Counted from the stretch's first letter, positions 25,785 through 34,952 are shown. The stretch: 54,089 nucleotides of DNA from Gammaproteobacteria bacterium (GCA_021774255.1 JAJFJF010000019.1:1-54089), one strand, 5' to 3'. The notes: generated by a model from the letters alone, not told the origin. Numbers and translations are program-made.

Positions 25785-27032
25785 ATGACTATCGATATTA
25801 TGAAGGAAGCGCCAAAAGGCGATAAAAAAAATTCTGACTTTTTTAATGAATACCGCTTAAAAATCTTTGAGCGACGCCGGGCAAGCGGCTTGGATGATCT
25901 GCTGGGCACCTTGCGCGGTATTGTGATCCAAGTCGAGCAGGGTGAAGCGATCGCTTATTTGGAAGAGCTGTACACCATGACGCCGTATCGTTTTGATTGC
26001 GCGCGTTTAAACGACACTCATAAGATTTATTTTTTGCGTATTAGCCCGCAGCAGCCACGGTTGATTATTCTCGAGCCGCTGAGCGCAGACTACGAAGACG
26101 ATATCACGCGTTTTAATATGCTGTACCCCATGGCACGTGGCAAACCTAATGCGCGTTATATTGGTGAAATATTTGGCACGCAAGATTTAAAAGAAACCTT
26201 AAAAATACTGGGCTCTCACGATATCCGCTTTCATGAGGCCGATGAAGAAACAAATCCTTTTTTTGCCAATGACCATTTTGCTTTCACTTACCCTTCTGAT
26301 TTTACCGGTAACCGCGTGGGTTACACCGCACTGGATTTAAACGATGTGGATGCCATTGGGGCAGGAGAAGTGCTGGAACTCACTGCTGAAGAGTTAGATC
26401 GCCTGAAAAAGGCAGCGGCGCTTGTTGAAGGTACCGATATCACCAAGGTGGTGTTAGGCCCCGATCATATGGCTACGCGCATTTTATCAGGTGAACGAGA
26501 GGATGCGATTCTTGAGTTTTTAACGCTTTCTAATTATTACTTTTGGGGCGCGTACAATATCAGTGACATGAATTCGTCTACCAATGTGAATCGTAACCCC
26601 AATGTGATTGATGAAAAGCATTCACCTGCGAAAGTGTTTACGGCGAATAATATTCCTTCTTTTGTGAATTCATTTGAACATCTTCCCATGCCCACCGAAG
26701 ATTTTGTGCGCAACTACGGGCGCCGTATGCACCATATGGCTTACCAAGTATTAGATGGCGATCATGCCAGCGGCCAAAAGAATATTGATTATGTGGTGGG
26801 CGAATTAAAAAAACTGGGTATACCGTTTCTCGCACATGTGGTCGGGGAGTGCGGTGACGAGCCAGACTTAAAGCAAATCTTTTCAAAACATTCAGAGTAT
26901 TCGTTGCTCATTACCGAATACATTGAACGTTGCCATGGTTACGAAGGTTTTTTCACCAAGCAAAATGTCGCGGCATTGACCGAAGCCGCGGGGTTGGATG
27001 AGCGGTATAAGCACGGCCATGTGTTCGACTAG
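25785..27032 (+). CDS. VOC superfamily protein, HPPD-like
   Basis: This 415-aa protein is of uncertain function. The C-terminal 120 residues have the vicinal-oxygen-chelate pattern of 4-hydroxyphenylpyruvate dioxygenase-like enzymes: MHHMAYQV provides His ligands, QIFSKHSEYSLLITEYIER gives the late Glu ligand, and GYEGFFTKQNVAAL closes the module. The N-terminal part contains a second, weaker module. The overall sequence is clearly not a standard HPPD, so the substrate is unknown. A GTG at 25770 is open, but GAGGGA stands seven bases before the ATG at 25785. It follows maeA by 48 bp. Confidence 0.6.
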   Translation: MTIDIMKEAPKGDKKNSDFFNEYRLKIFERRRASGLDDLLGTLRGIVIQVEQGEAIAYLEELYTMTPYRFDCARLNDTHKIYFLRISPQQPRLIILEPLSADYEDDITRFNMLYPMARGKPNARYIGEIFGTQDLKETLKILGSHDIRFHEADEETNPFFANDHFAFTYPSDFTGNRVGYTALDLNDVDAIGAGEVLELTAEELDRLKKAAALVEGTDITKVVLGPDHMATRILSGEREDAILEFLTLSNYYFWGAYNISDMNSSTNVNRNPNVIDEKHSPAKVFTANNIPSFVNSFEHLPMPTEDFVRNYGRRMHHMAYQVLDGDHASGQKNIDYVVGELKKLGIPFLAHVVGECGDEPDLKQIFSKHSEYSLLITEYIERCHGYEGFFTKQNVAALTEAAGLDERYKHGHVFD

Positions 27033-27088
27033 AGACTTCTCCTGAAAGAAATTTGTAGTATATCTGCAGATCCTACAAGACTATTACT

Positions 27089-27113
27089 CCCTCTCCCCTT
27101 CAAGGGGAGAGGG
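27089..27113. repeat. CCCTCTCCCC palindromic repeat
   Basis: CCCTCTCCCCTT pairs with AAGGGGAGAGGG almost without loop. Same family as 9700 and 39070. Confidence 0.7.
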
Positions 27114-27203
27114 AACTATTCTTTCAAAATTTGGGGCACGAGCAACGATACTAGGATAGTAAAATTTAATCTAATATAGGATTAATTTTTGAGATGGCAT
27201 CTT

Positions 27204-27254
27204 ACCCTAATTAACTTCTCTCACATTGCACTTCCCTGATAAGGAGAGAGGGAA
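27204..27254. repeat. Degenerate CCCTCTCC-type repeat
   Basis: ACCCTAATTAACTTCTCTC and GGAGAGAGGGAA resemble the long form of the family (CACCCTAACCCTCTCC and complement) with decay in the middle. Confidence 0.4.
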
Positions 27255-27280
27255 CAATAAGTCAGGTGAGCGCACCAAAA

Positions 27281-27316
27281 ACCTACACTCCGATGTTACA
27301 TCATATTGATAGAAGA
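27281..27316 (+). promoter_or_regulatory. Regulon block copy 12 (upstream of 27345 gene)
   Basis: AAAACCTACACTCCGATG, GTTAC from 27295, CATATTGA, and TAGAAG at +15. It ends about 28 nt before the ATG at 27345. Confidence 0.85.
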
Positions 27317-27344
27317 GGGATTGTGATTCAAAAAGGGAGTTAAT

Positions 27345-27614
27345 ATGCCAGGTGCTCTCAGAGAGAGGCGTTCTTCTCGTTTGGCGGGTGCTACTCGGGT
27401 TTCTCGGCGTCTGCGTCATTCTGGCTACATTCCTACGAGGTTGTTTTTGACAATCGAGCAACTGCCTGCGTACTTGGCTCGAGTTTCTCAGTACATGACC
27501 CGTGCGAGGGTGAGGCGCGCTCGTTTGGCGAGTGCTACTGGTGAGCGTCGCAGATCCGGGCGGCTTGTGCGGATCCCAGGTGTGTATGTGACAGACACAG
27601 CGCGGCAGCGCTAA
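27345..27614 (+). CDS. Small Arg-rich, Lys-free protein, regulon member
   Basis: This 89-aa protein contains 22 arginines and no lysine. The basic residues lie in clusters (RERRSSR, RVSRRLR, RARVRRAR, GERRRSGR) around a short central stretch IPTRLFLTIEQLPAYL that could form a helix. No family is recognised. Such a composition fits a nucleic-acid-binding or nucleolus-targeted peptide, but this is inference. AGGGAG lies six bases before the ATG, the only strong ribosome site among regulon members. The block is 28 nt upstream. Confidence 0.6.
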   Translation: MPGALRERRSSRLAGATRVSRRLRHSGYIPTRLFLTIEQLPAYLARVSQYMTRARVRRARLASATGERRRSGRLVRIPGVYVTDTARQR

Positions 27615-27770
27615 TCTTTTAAAAACCAAAATCTTTCAAATTCAATTCAAGTTTTCAATTCAAGGTTCAAAAAAATCCCAAAAGAAAAGTTATTTTGGTA
27701 ACTTTATGTGCCGCTACAATAGCAATAACGCGATGCTTTCACCTTGTATCTACAGATAGACAACTCTCGG

Positions 27771-27789
27771 AGAGCGCCTTGGGCTCCCC
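27771..27789 (-). repeat. Related copy of the CAAGGCGCT repeat
   Basis: On the minus strand the sequence GGGGAGCCCAAGGCGCTC shares CAAGGCGCT with the repeats at 9762 and 32703. Partial and low confidence. Confidence 0.3.
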
Positions 27790-27794
27790 ACTGA

Positions 27795-30095
27795 TTAACG
27801 GTATTTACTGAAGATCAATTTCGGATAATCCTTTTCTGGCATGACCCAGGCGGGGATATTTTGGCCTGTTTTGGTGCCCACGAAGAAGAATCCAATACCG
27901 TTGTTGTTTGCGCCGTTATTCTTAAAGAAAGATTCAGTCTGCATCTCATTGGTGGAACCGCCCTGAGTACCATATTGTGGAGGGCTTGGCACCTCACGAA
28001 TATTGGGATTAATATCAGTATTCCAGTAGCAATAGGTGACACGGTCATTTGCTGTGCTATTGATGAGCCCGACTAATGCGCCCACTGAGCTACTGTCATC
28101 TTCTAAACGCCCATTGTTATAGCAGGCGCTCAAGTCGCTCTGCCCATCTAATGCGCCAATGATGCCGCCTGTATAGGTAGATTGTCCCGCAGATGAAATA
28201 TTGAACTCATTATAAACATCATGAATGGTGGAGGCAGTGGCGTAACCGATCAGCCCGCCAACCGTTTTCTCGCCAACAATGCCAGTAGTAGGATGATTGC
28301 CCGTATCATGAGTGTGAACACGTCGTATAGTGCTGTGACCTATCATGCCGGCAAGTGCGCCAGTGCTGGCAAACCCTTCGGGGCTGACACCTCCTTGGAT
28401 ATTCGCATCGATAATCCCCACATCTTCAATTAAGGTGTTTGATGCTATGCCAACTAACACACCGAGTGTACCTACCCCTTGAACGTTGGCATCGGATAAA
28501 TAAAGACGGGTGATAACAGCATTATCGGTATAAGCGAAGAAACCGCCGCCATGAAGCTCTTCAGCAGGTAGATTAATGGATAAATGACTAATAGTGTGGC
28601 CATTAGCATTTAACAAGCCGGTGAAAGGTTGTGAAAATTCAAGACTGCCTATTGGTTCAAAATTGCTGATGCTGCTTAAATCGATATCGTTCACCAAGCG
28701 GAATACACCGTCTAAGTTGTTTCTGATGATATCAATATCGGCAGCAGTGCTGATGCAGACACCTGTGGTGGCAGAGCGCTGTAGGGCAGGGTAGGGGTAT
28801 TCTTGACAACCCCGTTCTGAAAATGCCCAATCTTGATTAAAATTCCATTGCTCTCCCGTGATTAAATCTTGATAAGTGCTTGGATCTTGCATTTGAGCAG
28901 TAGATTTGCCGTAGAGTTTGTCTTTTTCAGAAGGTCTGCCGGTGAGCGTTTCACGGCCACTGCTTTCTATATCCCAGTAGCTGTTAACAATATTATCTAC
29001 GTTTCCTTCACCTACCAAACCACCTACTAGTCCAGTTTCTTCTGACGCTAAAGTGATACGGCCTTGGGCATAATAGGTGTGCTCTATAAGAATATTGCCG
29101 CTTGTTTCTCCAACAAGGCCGCCGATTTGCTCATCAGCATGTATTGAAGCAATCACATCACCGCTCGCATAGCTATGACTGATTTTAACGGGATTATCCT
29201 CGCTTGTGTTCAGTGCGCCACCCACTAAACCACCTATGCTATGCACGTAGTTAGAGGCTTCTTCGTCACCGTCAAATGATTCATCTATCATCTCTTGGAT
29301 AACTTCTTCAGGAATATCATTTAGCGGTGCGCGTGTACCTTCAACTCTGCTGCTTGCGTAGCTGTGAGAAATGCTACCTTCTGAAGAAACTTGGCCAACT
29401 AAGCCACCAATATATTGCTTGCCGGCCACTGAGGCATCTGCATAGCTATTGCCGATGGTGCCTCTGCTCTGCATGCGGCCGACCAGGCCACCAATATAGT
29501 CGGCACCTTGTACGACAACCATTGGGCCGGCGGCAACTTCTGTTATGACACCACTGTAACGAATAGATGAAGCACCAGAGAGCTTACCCACTAATCCTCC
29601 TACTTGCTGGGTGCCCCATACCCGGGTGTTGGTAACATGTACATTTTCAATGCTGCTATTGCCTCGCATTTCTCCCACTAAGGCACCCGCGGATTCTTTA
29701 CCAATAATTGAGCTATCTTTTAGATGCACATCAATAATGAGCGCTTCGCCTGAGATGACACCAAATAAACCTACTGGGTTGTCTTCATAGAAACCCACTG
29801 GATTATTTTCATCGCCGCCTATCTGCAACTGACTAATCGTATGGCCACGGCCATCAAAGATAGCAGTAAAAGGGTCGCTTGGTGTGCCTATGGGGCGAAA
29901 GTTACTAAAATTTCTACAATCAATATCGTTTGCGAGCTCATAAACACTTGTGCGATCGTAAGCCCATAGCCATTCTAGGTCGTTGCAATTTTTAATTTCA
30001 ATCGTCTCGGCAAAGCTAAGCGAGGTGGCGCTTAAAGTGCTTATCGCAATAAAGATTGCGATAAGCTTTGTTTTGAGTAATCCGTTTGTTTTCAT
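27795..30095 (-). CDS. Secreted GLUG-repeat protein
   Basis: This 766-aa protein has a signal peptide (about 1-29, ending SLSFAE) followed by GLUG-type repeats through most of its length, for example GGLVGRMQSRGTIGNSYAD and GGLVGQVSSEGSISHSYAS. Such repeats stack into a right-handed beta-helix and occur in bacterial surface proteins and adhesins. Two larger modules are visible, each opening with a DLEWLWAYD or AADIDIIRNN segment and NDIDCRNFSNFRPIG or NDIDLSSISNFEPIG. No membrane anchor is seen. It starts 45 bp downstream of the next secreted-protein gene and is probably in one operon with it. It carries no regulon block. Confidence 0.85.
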   Translation of the reverse strand: MKTNGLLKTKLIAIFIAISTLSATSLSFAETIEIKNCNDLEWLWAYDRTSVYELANDIDCRNFSNFRPIGTPSDPFTAIFDGRGHTISQLQIGGDENNPVGFYEDNPVGLFGVISGEALIIDVHLKDSSIIGKESAGALVGEMRGNSSIENVHVTNTRVWGTQQVGGLVGKLSGASSIRYSGVITEVAAGPMVVVQGADYIGGLVGRMQSRGTIGNSYADASVAGKQYIGGLVGQVSSEGSISHSYASSRVEGTRAPLNDIPEEVIQEMIDESFDGDEEASNYVHSIGGLVGGALNTSEDNPVKISHSYASGDVIASIHADEQIGGLVGETSGNILIEHTYYAQGRITLASEETGLVGGLVGEGNVDNIVNSYWDIESSGRETLTGRPSEKDKLYGKSTAQMQDPSTYQDLITGEQWNFNQDWAFSERGCQEYPYPALQRSATTGVCISTAADIDIIRNNLDGVFRLVNDIDLSSISNFEPIGSLEFSQPFTGLLNANGHTISHLSINLPAEELHGGGFFAYTDNAVITRLYLSDANVQGVGTLGVLVGIASNTLIEDVGIIDANIQGGVSPEGFASTGALAGMIGHSTIRRVHTHDTGNHPTTGIVGEKTVGGLIGYATASTIHDVYNEFNISSAGQSTYTGGIIGALDGQSDLSACYNNGRLEDDSSSVGALVGLINSTANDRVTYCYWNTDINPNIREVPSPPQYGTQGGSTNEMQTESFFKNNGANNNGIGFFFVGTKTGQNIPAWVMPEKDYPKLIFSKYR

Positions 30096-30140
30096 TGTTT
30101 ATGCGCTCCGCTCTAGTAAAGAATTATTGAGATAACTTTT

Positions 30141-32408
30141 TCACTGGCACAGCAATGTGCCATTGCTTTCGGTTGTGTTGTTGTAACAACGTTCCTCAAT
30201 ATAGACGCCTTCGGCATTGTAATACCCGATAACGAGCGCAATGTCTTTCCCGGTGGTGTCATCAATCAATGTTGTTGTTGCGAGCATGCTGATAGGGTAT
30301 TTATCGTTATCTTCATTATCAACAAGCGCGTCATCTTGATACCTTAGTTGAATCAGTTCTGTCCAGGTGCTGCCAGAAGGAGAGCCATTTTCAAAATTGG
30401 CTAGTGATGTTGAACTGTAGAAATATCCCTTATCAGTGACAAAAAAAGCGTACACGCGATCGTTAAATACCGCAGCAGAGGGGGAGGTCAGATTTGTCAG
30501 ATCATTAGGTTCAAATAGATCGAGGGTGTGCTCGCCACCTTGCCATTGCAAGGCGTAATCCCAACTATCTCGTTTGTTAGCGTAAACGTAACCAATTTGA
30601 TTGCTATCATCATCTTTGAGATAGAAGACAAATACATATTCATGGTCAAGATCGTAGTCCTCATCATACCAATAATAGTTAAAGGCGAATGGGCGGTTAG
30701 CAGTAGTAATAAAGCCACCTTCGCCATTTGATATAGCCTGGGTGTGCTCTTGATCATTAAGCGTCCAGTGTGCCATTACTTTGCCCGATACTGCTTCGCT
30801 ATAGAAGGTATAGATGCGGTTACGGTAAGTGGCCGCTGTTGGGCTGGTTCTTGTTTTTACGAGATTCTCGTCTAATGCTGATGAGCTGTTTATCCAGCTT
30901 TCGTCATCTGTGACGATAAGCTCTGCTGTACGTATAACGTTACCTTCGTCCCTAAAGACTAAGAAAGTGAGACCACTTCTCTGAGCAGCAAAAGGCACGC
31001 CTTGGCTGGTAAGCGGCATCCACGTATTTGGATCGTCTGTGGGTCTAATTTGAATCGGTCCATAGTCAAAACGTTCTTCTGCAGAGGCAGCGCCTGCGCC
31101 TGCAGAACAGTTTCTGTAATGATGGACTTCAAAATCTTCATCAGCGCGTGTTTCAAAAGTGAAGTTGCAGTCAGGGCTGCCTTCTACATCGCTCATAGAC
31201 ATGCTGTTGCTTCTTGCTTTAGCGAATCCGGAAAAAACCTGGTAACTGACAGCATTATCGTTGTCGTCATCTATGTAGAGGACATAAAGGTCATCGTTGA
31301 ATATAACAGCGCTGGGTGCTTCAGATGTTTTGAAGTCAAGTTCTTGCCGATAACCCCAGATGTTTGGATTTTCTGACTCACTGTCCCAGCTCCACATTAT
31401 TTGGACTCTTTTTTCGCCATGCTTTTTCCAAAGCAAGTACAGGTCGTCTCGGAAAGATATAGGGAAAGGGCGGTTAGCTGAGTTAATGTTGCTGCCCTGA
31501 AATTTTATATTATCAGGGTAGAACTCTACCTCTTCTATATTTTCGTAGAAAGAGTGGTAAATTTCATTGCCACCCAGCCAATAATCATCAGGGTAGAAAC
31601 CTCTTATCTTGCCTGCGTGATAAGTAATCCCAGGGGTGCTGTCTGGGTTTTTTTGCCCAAAATTTTTCTTATCGCTGATGATAAATTCATTATTGGTGTT
31701 ATCGAATTTACCTTCTGTTATTTTAGGTTTTGTGCTGTCGTTTTCTCTGAATGAAAAGACCAGTTTCTCGCTGCTATTACTAGGGGAAACTGTATTGATG
31801 ACAGATAACATTCCATTATGGCCTTTAAACAGTGCAGAAGAGGAACCCTCCCATTGGGCCACCTGACCATCATGAAAGAGATTCTGAATTCCATTGTTTA
31901 AATCATAATAGACATAATAAGCATTACCATCGGCACGCCCAAAAACAAATAATTTATTATCATGTATTATGGGTTCAGGGCGATTAGTTGATTTGAAGGG
32001 AATGGATGTGTTGTTAGGGGCTGATACAATAAACCTTTTATTAGACCATACGAGGCTACCCGGCAGTTCGGGGTTAAACCTTGCATAAGTGTAAAGTACT
32101 TGTTTTTCGCCTTCAGGTTTCCAAAATACAACAAGATAATCTAGGTTAGTCTCTTCATCGTAATAGGTAACAGCCATAGGCGTGTGAACACTGGTTGCAA
32201 GATTATTACCGTCACCATCTTTCTGAGGAAAAACAGTGCCTGCTCCAATGGGTGTAAGTGAGACATCAAGCTCATTGCCCATCAAACCAACAGAATAGAG
32301 TGGCAAGAGAAACAAGCCCAGCAATGCACTGCTTTTTAGCAAGTTTCTGAAAAACAGGGCGCTTGTACATACTTTATCTGCTAAAACTGTAGAGATATTA
32401 TTTCGCAT
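30141..32408 (-). CDS. Secreted protein with propeller-like repeats
   Basis: This 755-aa protein starts with a basic stretch and a hydrophobic signal segment (about 27-42, SALLGLFLLPLYSVGL). The rest repeats a motif of the kind RPFPISFRDDLYLLWKK, APSAVIFNDDLYVLYID, SPTAATYRNRIYTFYSE and SPSAAVFNDRVYAFFV every 60-100 residues. That spacing is typical of beta-propeller blades as in fungal-type lectins and sialidase-like proteins. No catalytic Asp-box series is evident. A TTG start at 32426 is open, but AAAAAAGG stands seven bases before the ATG at 32408. It leads a two-gene operon with the GLUG gene; function in adhesion or glycan binding is plausible, not shown. Confidence 0.7.
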   Translation of the reverse strand: MRNNISTVLADKVCTSALFFRNLLKSSALLGLFLLPLYSVGLMGNELDVSLTPIGAGTVFPQKDGDGNNLATSVHTPMAVTYYDEETNLDYLVVFWKPEGEKQVLYTYARFNPELPGSLVWSNKRFIVSAPNNTSIPFKSTNRPEPIIHDNKLFVFGRADGNAYYVYYDLNNGIQNLFHDGQVAQWEGSSSALFKGHNGMLSVINTVSPSNSSEKLVFSFRENDSTKPKITEGKFDNTNNEFIISDKKNFGQKNPDSTPGITYHAGKIRGFYPDDYWLGGNEIYHSFYENIEEVEFYPDNIKFQGSNINSANRPFPISFRDDLYLLWKKHGEKRVQIMWSWDSESENPNIWGYRQELDFKTSEAPSAVIFNDDLYVLYIDDDNDNAVSYQVFSGFAKARSNSMSMSDVEGSPDCNFTFETRADEDFEVHHYRNCSAGAGAASAEERFDYGPIQIRPTDDPNTWMPLTSQGVPFAAQRSGLTFLVFRDEGNVIRTAELIVTDDESWINSSSALDENLVKTRTSPTAATYRNRIYTFYSEAVSGKVMAHWTLNDQEHTQAISNGEGGFITTANRPFAFNYYWYDEDYDLDHEYVFVFYLKDDDSNQIGYVYANKRDSWDYALQWQGGEHTLDLFEPNDLTNLTSPSAAVFNDRVYAFFVTDKGYFYSSTSLANFENGSPSGSTWTELIQLRYQDDALVDNEDNDKYPISMLATTTLIDDTTGKDIALVIGYYNAEGVYIEERCYNNTTESNGTLLCQ

Positions 32409-32801
32409 TGGAAGACCTTTTTTCAATTAATTCAGACAGTTAGTTATGCCTGTGCTACAAGCCTTCCTGGCGCCTATGACGGAATCCTTCATTGACTAAT
32501 ATAGCTAATTAACTTAATAAATGCAAGTTATTCTTCTTACTCGCTGTAAGGTTTTGGCCATTAAACAGTGCAGTTATTTTCCATTGATGCTTGCTCACGC
32601 TCTCAACAAAGCGGGTGACACGTGATAACAAGTCACGAGGGCCTTCATTGCTCCCTGATCTTTTGCGGTGCTGGCAAATCTGCCCTGAGGTGCGGCCCTG
32701 CTCAAGGCGCTTGGAGGCACGCTCCTTCCCAAAGAAGAGAAGGAACAAGTCGTGCTGAACACTGCCATCTAAGTTCAGCTTTTCTGGTATCATGCGCTTC
32801 C
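32409..32801. other. Divergent intergenic region upstream of aroA
   Basis: This gap holds a repeat copy at 32703-32730 and no supported gene. Open frames exist on both strands across it (plus from 32622, minus 32509-32793), but neither has recognisable content. Genes that usually precede aroA (serC, pheA or tyrA) are absent. Confidence 0.5.
32703..32730 (+). repeat. Repeat with core CAAGGCGCTTGGAG, copy 2
   Basis: CAAGGCGCTTGGAGGCACGC followed by TCCTTCCC matches the copy at 9762-9795 over the core and the trailing GCTCC element. Confidence 0.4.
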
Positions 32802-34148
32802 ATGACTGAACAGAAAAAACAACTTCACATCACCCCCATCACGGCAGGCTTAACCGGCCGGGTGAGAGTGCCAGGCGATAAATCCATTTCGCATCGCACC
32901 ATTATATTAGGCGCCTTGGCCGAAGGGCTCACGGAGGCCAGCGGCTTTTTACCGGCAGAAGACACGCTAAACACGCTGCGCGCGTTTCAGCAGATGGGCG
33001 TGGTCATTGAGCGTGAAGACGAAACACATGTCAGCATCGAAGGGGTGGGGCTGCGCGGGTTGCGCGCGCCTGACGAGCCGTTGGACATGGGCAATGCGGG
33101 CACGGCCATGCGCTTGATGGCAGGCGTGCTCGCTGGGCAGCCGTTTGATAGCGAATTAATCGGCGATGCGTCATTGTCGCAGCGCCCGATGGGCCGCGTG
33201 ATCTCGCCACTGCGTGAAATGGGTGCTGACATTGAAGCCGACGCCGGCGATCGGCCGCCACTGCATATTCGCGGTGGCCGCACCTTGCAGGCGATTGATT
33301 ACACCTTGCCGGTGGCTAGCGCGCAGGTAAAATCGTGTGTGTTATTGGCCGGGCTTTATGCCCACGGCCAAACCATTGTGCGAGAGGGGGCGCCGACGCG
33401 TGATCATACCGAGCGCATGCTCAAAGGCTTTTCTTATCCTATTAAGCAAACACCCGGCCAATCGCTGATTGCAGGCGGTGGCGTGTTGCGCGGCTTATCG
33501 TTCGACATTCCGGGTGATATCTCTTCAGCAGCTTTTTTACTCGTCGCAGCGAGTTTGATCCCAGGGTCTGATTTGTTGCTCAGTGATGTGGGCGTCAACG
33601 CGACGCGCATTGGGGTGATTAAAATACTTCGCTTAATGGGCGCAGACATTACCATCAGCAATGTGCGTGAATGGGCCGGTGAGCCAGTGGCCGATTTACG
33701 TGTGAAGTACCAACCGTTGCGTGGTATTGAAATCCCCCAAGAATGGGTACCCTTAGCGATTGATGAATTACCCGTTATTTTAATTGCCGCGGCTTATGCG
33801 CACGGTGAGACGGTATTGCGCGGGGCGCAAGAGCTGCGCGTCAAAGAAAGCGATCGCATTGCTTGCATGGCCGCCGGTTTGAAGGCCTTAGGCATTCACG
33901 TTGAGGTGTTGCCAGATGGCATGATTTTACAAGGCGGCTATTTCCACGGAGGAGAGGTCGCCTCAAAAGGCGATCATCGCATTGCCATGGCGTTTGCCAT
34001 CGCGGCGCTGGTCGCACGCGGCGAGGTATTTATAAAAGATAGCCAACCTATTGCTACATCTTTTCCTAATTTTGTGTCGATCATGAACCAATTAGGCGCT
34101 AATATGCGAGAAAGCATGATGAAAGAGGAAGAAGTGGCTGATGACTGA
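32802..34148 (+). CDS. aroA: 3-phosphoshikimate 1-carboxyvinyltransferase (EPSP synthase)
   Basis: AroA condenses shikimate-3-phosphate with phosphoenolpyruvate in the chorismate pathway. The 448-aa protein begins at ATG 32802; the open frame upstream adds 60 residues with no family similarity. Active-site segments are VPGDKSISHR (22-32), the NAGT loop (98-101), RDHTERML and ELRVKESDR. The overall sequence is of the Pseudomonas/CP4-like class, but the NAGT loop has Gly where the CP4 enzyme has Ala. Its stop overlaps cmk by 8 bp, so the two are translationally coupled. It begins the block aroA-cmk-rpsA-ihfB-lapAB-pyrF. Confidence 0.95.
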   Translation: MTEQKKQLHITPITAGLTGRVRVPGDKSISHRTIILGALAEGLTEASGFLPAEDTLNTLRAFQQMGVVIEREDETHVSIEGVGLRGLRAPDEPLDMGNAGTAMRLMAGVLAGQPFDSELIGDASLSQRPMGRVISPLREMGADIEADAGDRPPLHIRGGRTLQAIDYTLPVASAQVKSCVLLAGLYAHGQTIVREGAPTRDHTERMLKGFSYPIKQTPGQSLIAGGGVLRGLSFDIPGDISSAAFLLVAASLIPGSDLLLSDVGVNATRIGVIKILRLMGADITISNVREWAGEPVADLRVKYQPLRGIEIPQEWVPLAIDELPVILIAAAYAHGETVLRGAQELRVKESDRIACMAAGLKALGIHVEVLPDGMILQGGYFHGGEVASKGDHRIAMAFAIAALVARGEVFIKDSQPIATSFPNFVSIMNQLGANMRESMMKEEEVADD

Positions 34149-34854
34149 TTTGATCCCACCTGTGGTAACGATCGACGGCCCTGGTGGGTCGGGCAAAGGC
34201 ACAATAGGGCGTTTACTCGCCGAGAAGTTAGGTTGGCACTTTCTGGACAGCGGCGCCTTGTACCGCGCGTTAGCCGTGGCGGCCAAATCAAAGGGTGTTG
34301 ATTTTGAGGACGAGGCGGCGCTTGTTCATCTTGCGTTGCACCTTGAAGTGACATTCAGCCGAGACAATAAAGATAACTCAGAAAGAGTTGTTATGGGGCG
34401 TGACGATGTCACGAAACTTATTCGTTCTGAAGCGTGTGCCACCGTTGCCTCAAAAATTTCAAAATTCCCCTTGGTGCGCAAAGCCTTAGTGACGGCGCAG
34501 CACAACTTTCGTCGCCCGCCTGGTTTGGTGGCCGATGGCCGCGACATGGGCACGGTGATCTTTCCGGATGCGCCCCTCAAAATTTTTCTTCAGGCAAGCC
34601 AAGAAGTCCGAGCGGAAAGGCGTTATAACCAGTTGAAGGGAAAAGGGATTAATGTTACTCTCCACGACGTATTGGCTGCTGTTGCGACTCGTGATGAGCG
34701 TGATAGTCAGCGTGCAGTGGCACCTCTCCAGCCGGCGGTTGATGCAGTTTGTATCGACACGGGAGGGTTAACAGTAGATGAGACATTTGCGCTCGTTTAC
34801 AAACAGGTGATGAATCGATTCAAAGACGTTTTTGACCCTGATTCGCTTGATTAA
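34141..34854 (+). CDS. cmk: Cytidylate kinase
   Basis: Cmk phosphorylates CMP and dCMP, recycling pyrimidine nucleotides. The 237-aa protein has the P-loop GPGGSGKGT (13-21), FLDSGALYRALAV (nucleotide-binding region), and DGRDMGTVIFPDA with the Arg/Asp pair of the CMP site. The LID region is EVRAERRYNQLKGKG. GAGGAAG inside aroA precedes the ATG, and the ATG overlaps the aroA stop, consistent with translational coupling. Length is slightly above the usual 225-230. Confidence 0.95.
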   Translation: MTDLIPPVVTIDGPGGSGKGTIGRLLAEKLGWHFLDSGALYRALAVAAKSKGVDFEDEAALVHLALHLEVTFSRDNKDNSERVVMGRDDVTKLIRSEACATVASKISKFPLVRKALVTAQHNFRRPPGLVADGRDMGTVIFPDAPLKIFLQASQEVRAERRYNQLKGKGINVTLHDVLAAVATRDERDSQRAVAPLQPAVDAVCIDTGGLTVDETFALVYKQVMNRFKDVFDPDSLD

Positions 34855-34866
34855 CTTGACTTGGCT

Positions 34867-34903
34867 CCGCAACGACGCTTTTATGCGCCCGCGCGGTTTT
34901 TTT
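34867..34903 (+). terminator. Hairpin plus T-run between cmk and rpsA
   Basis: CCGC...CGC-loop-GCG...GCGG followed by TTTTTTT forms an interrupted stem with a U-tract. It fits an intrinsic terminator or attenuator separating cmk from rpsA, whose promoter would then lie between about 34904 and 34940. Confidence 0.55.
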
Positions 34904-34952
34904 AATAACTAACCGTAGTGGTTTGTCATAGTGCAAACCGATGAGATAACCC

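Larger units (their letters stand above)
27033..27344. other. Intergenic region with two repeats and regulon block
   Basis: The 312-base gap contains a perfect CCCTCTCCCC palindrome (27089-27113), a degenerate longer copy (27204-27254) and regulon block copy 12. No gene is seen. Confidence 0.6.

Noticed and set aside
32509..32793. 94-codon minus-strand frame upstream of aroA
   Set aside because: It overlaps the aroA leader and a repeat copy, and its composition shows no protein-like pattern.
32622..32801. 60-residue N-terminal extension of AroA
   Set aside because: The extension has no similarity to EPSP synthases, covers an intergenic repeat, and the protein from ATG 32802 has the normal length.
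32802..34148. AroA considered as glyphosate-insensitive because of CP4-like overall sequence
   Set aside because: The loop that carries Ala in the CP4 enzyme has Gly here (NAGT), and sensitivity cannot be judged from sequence alone.
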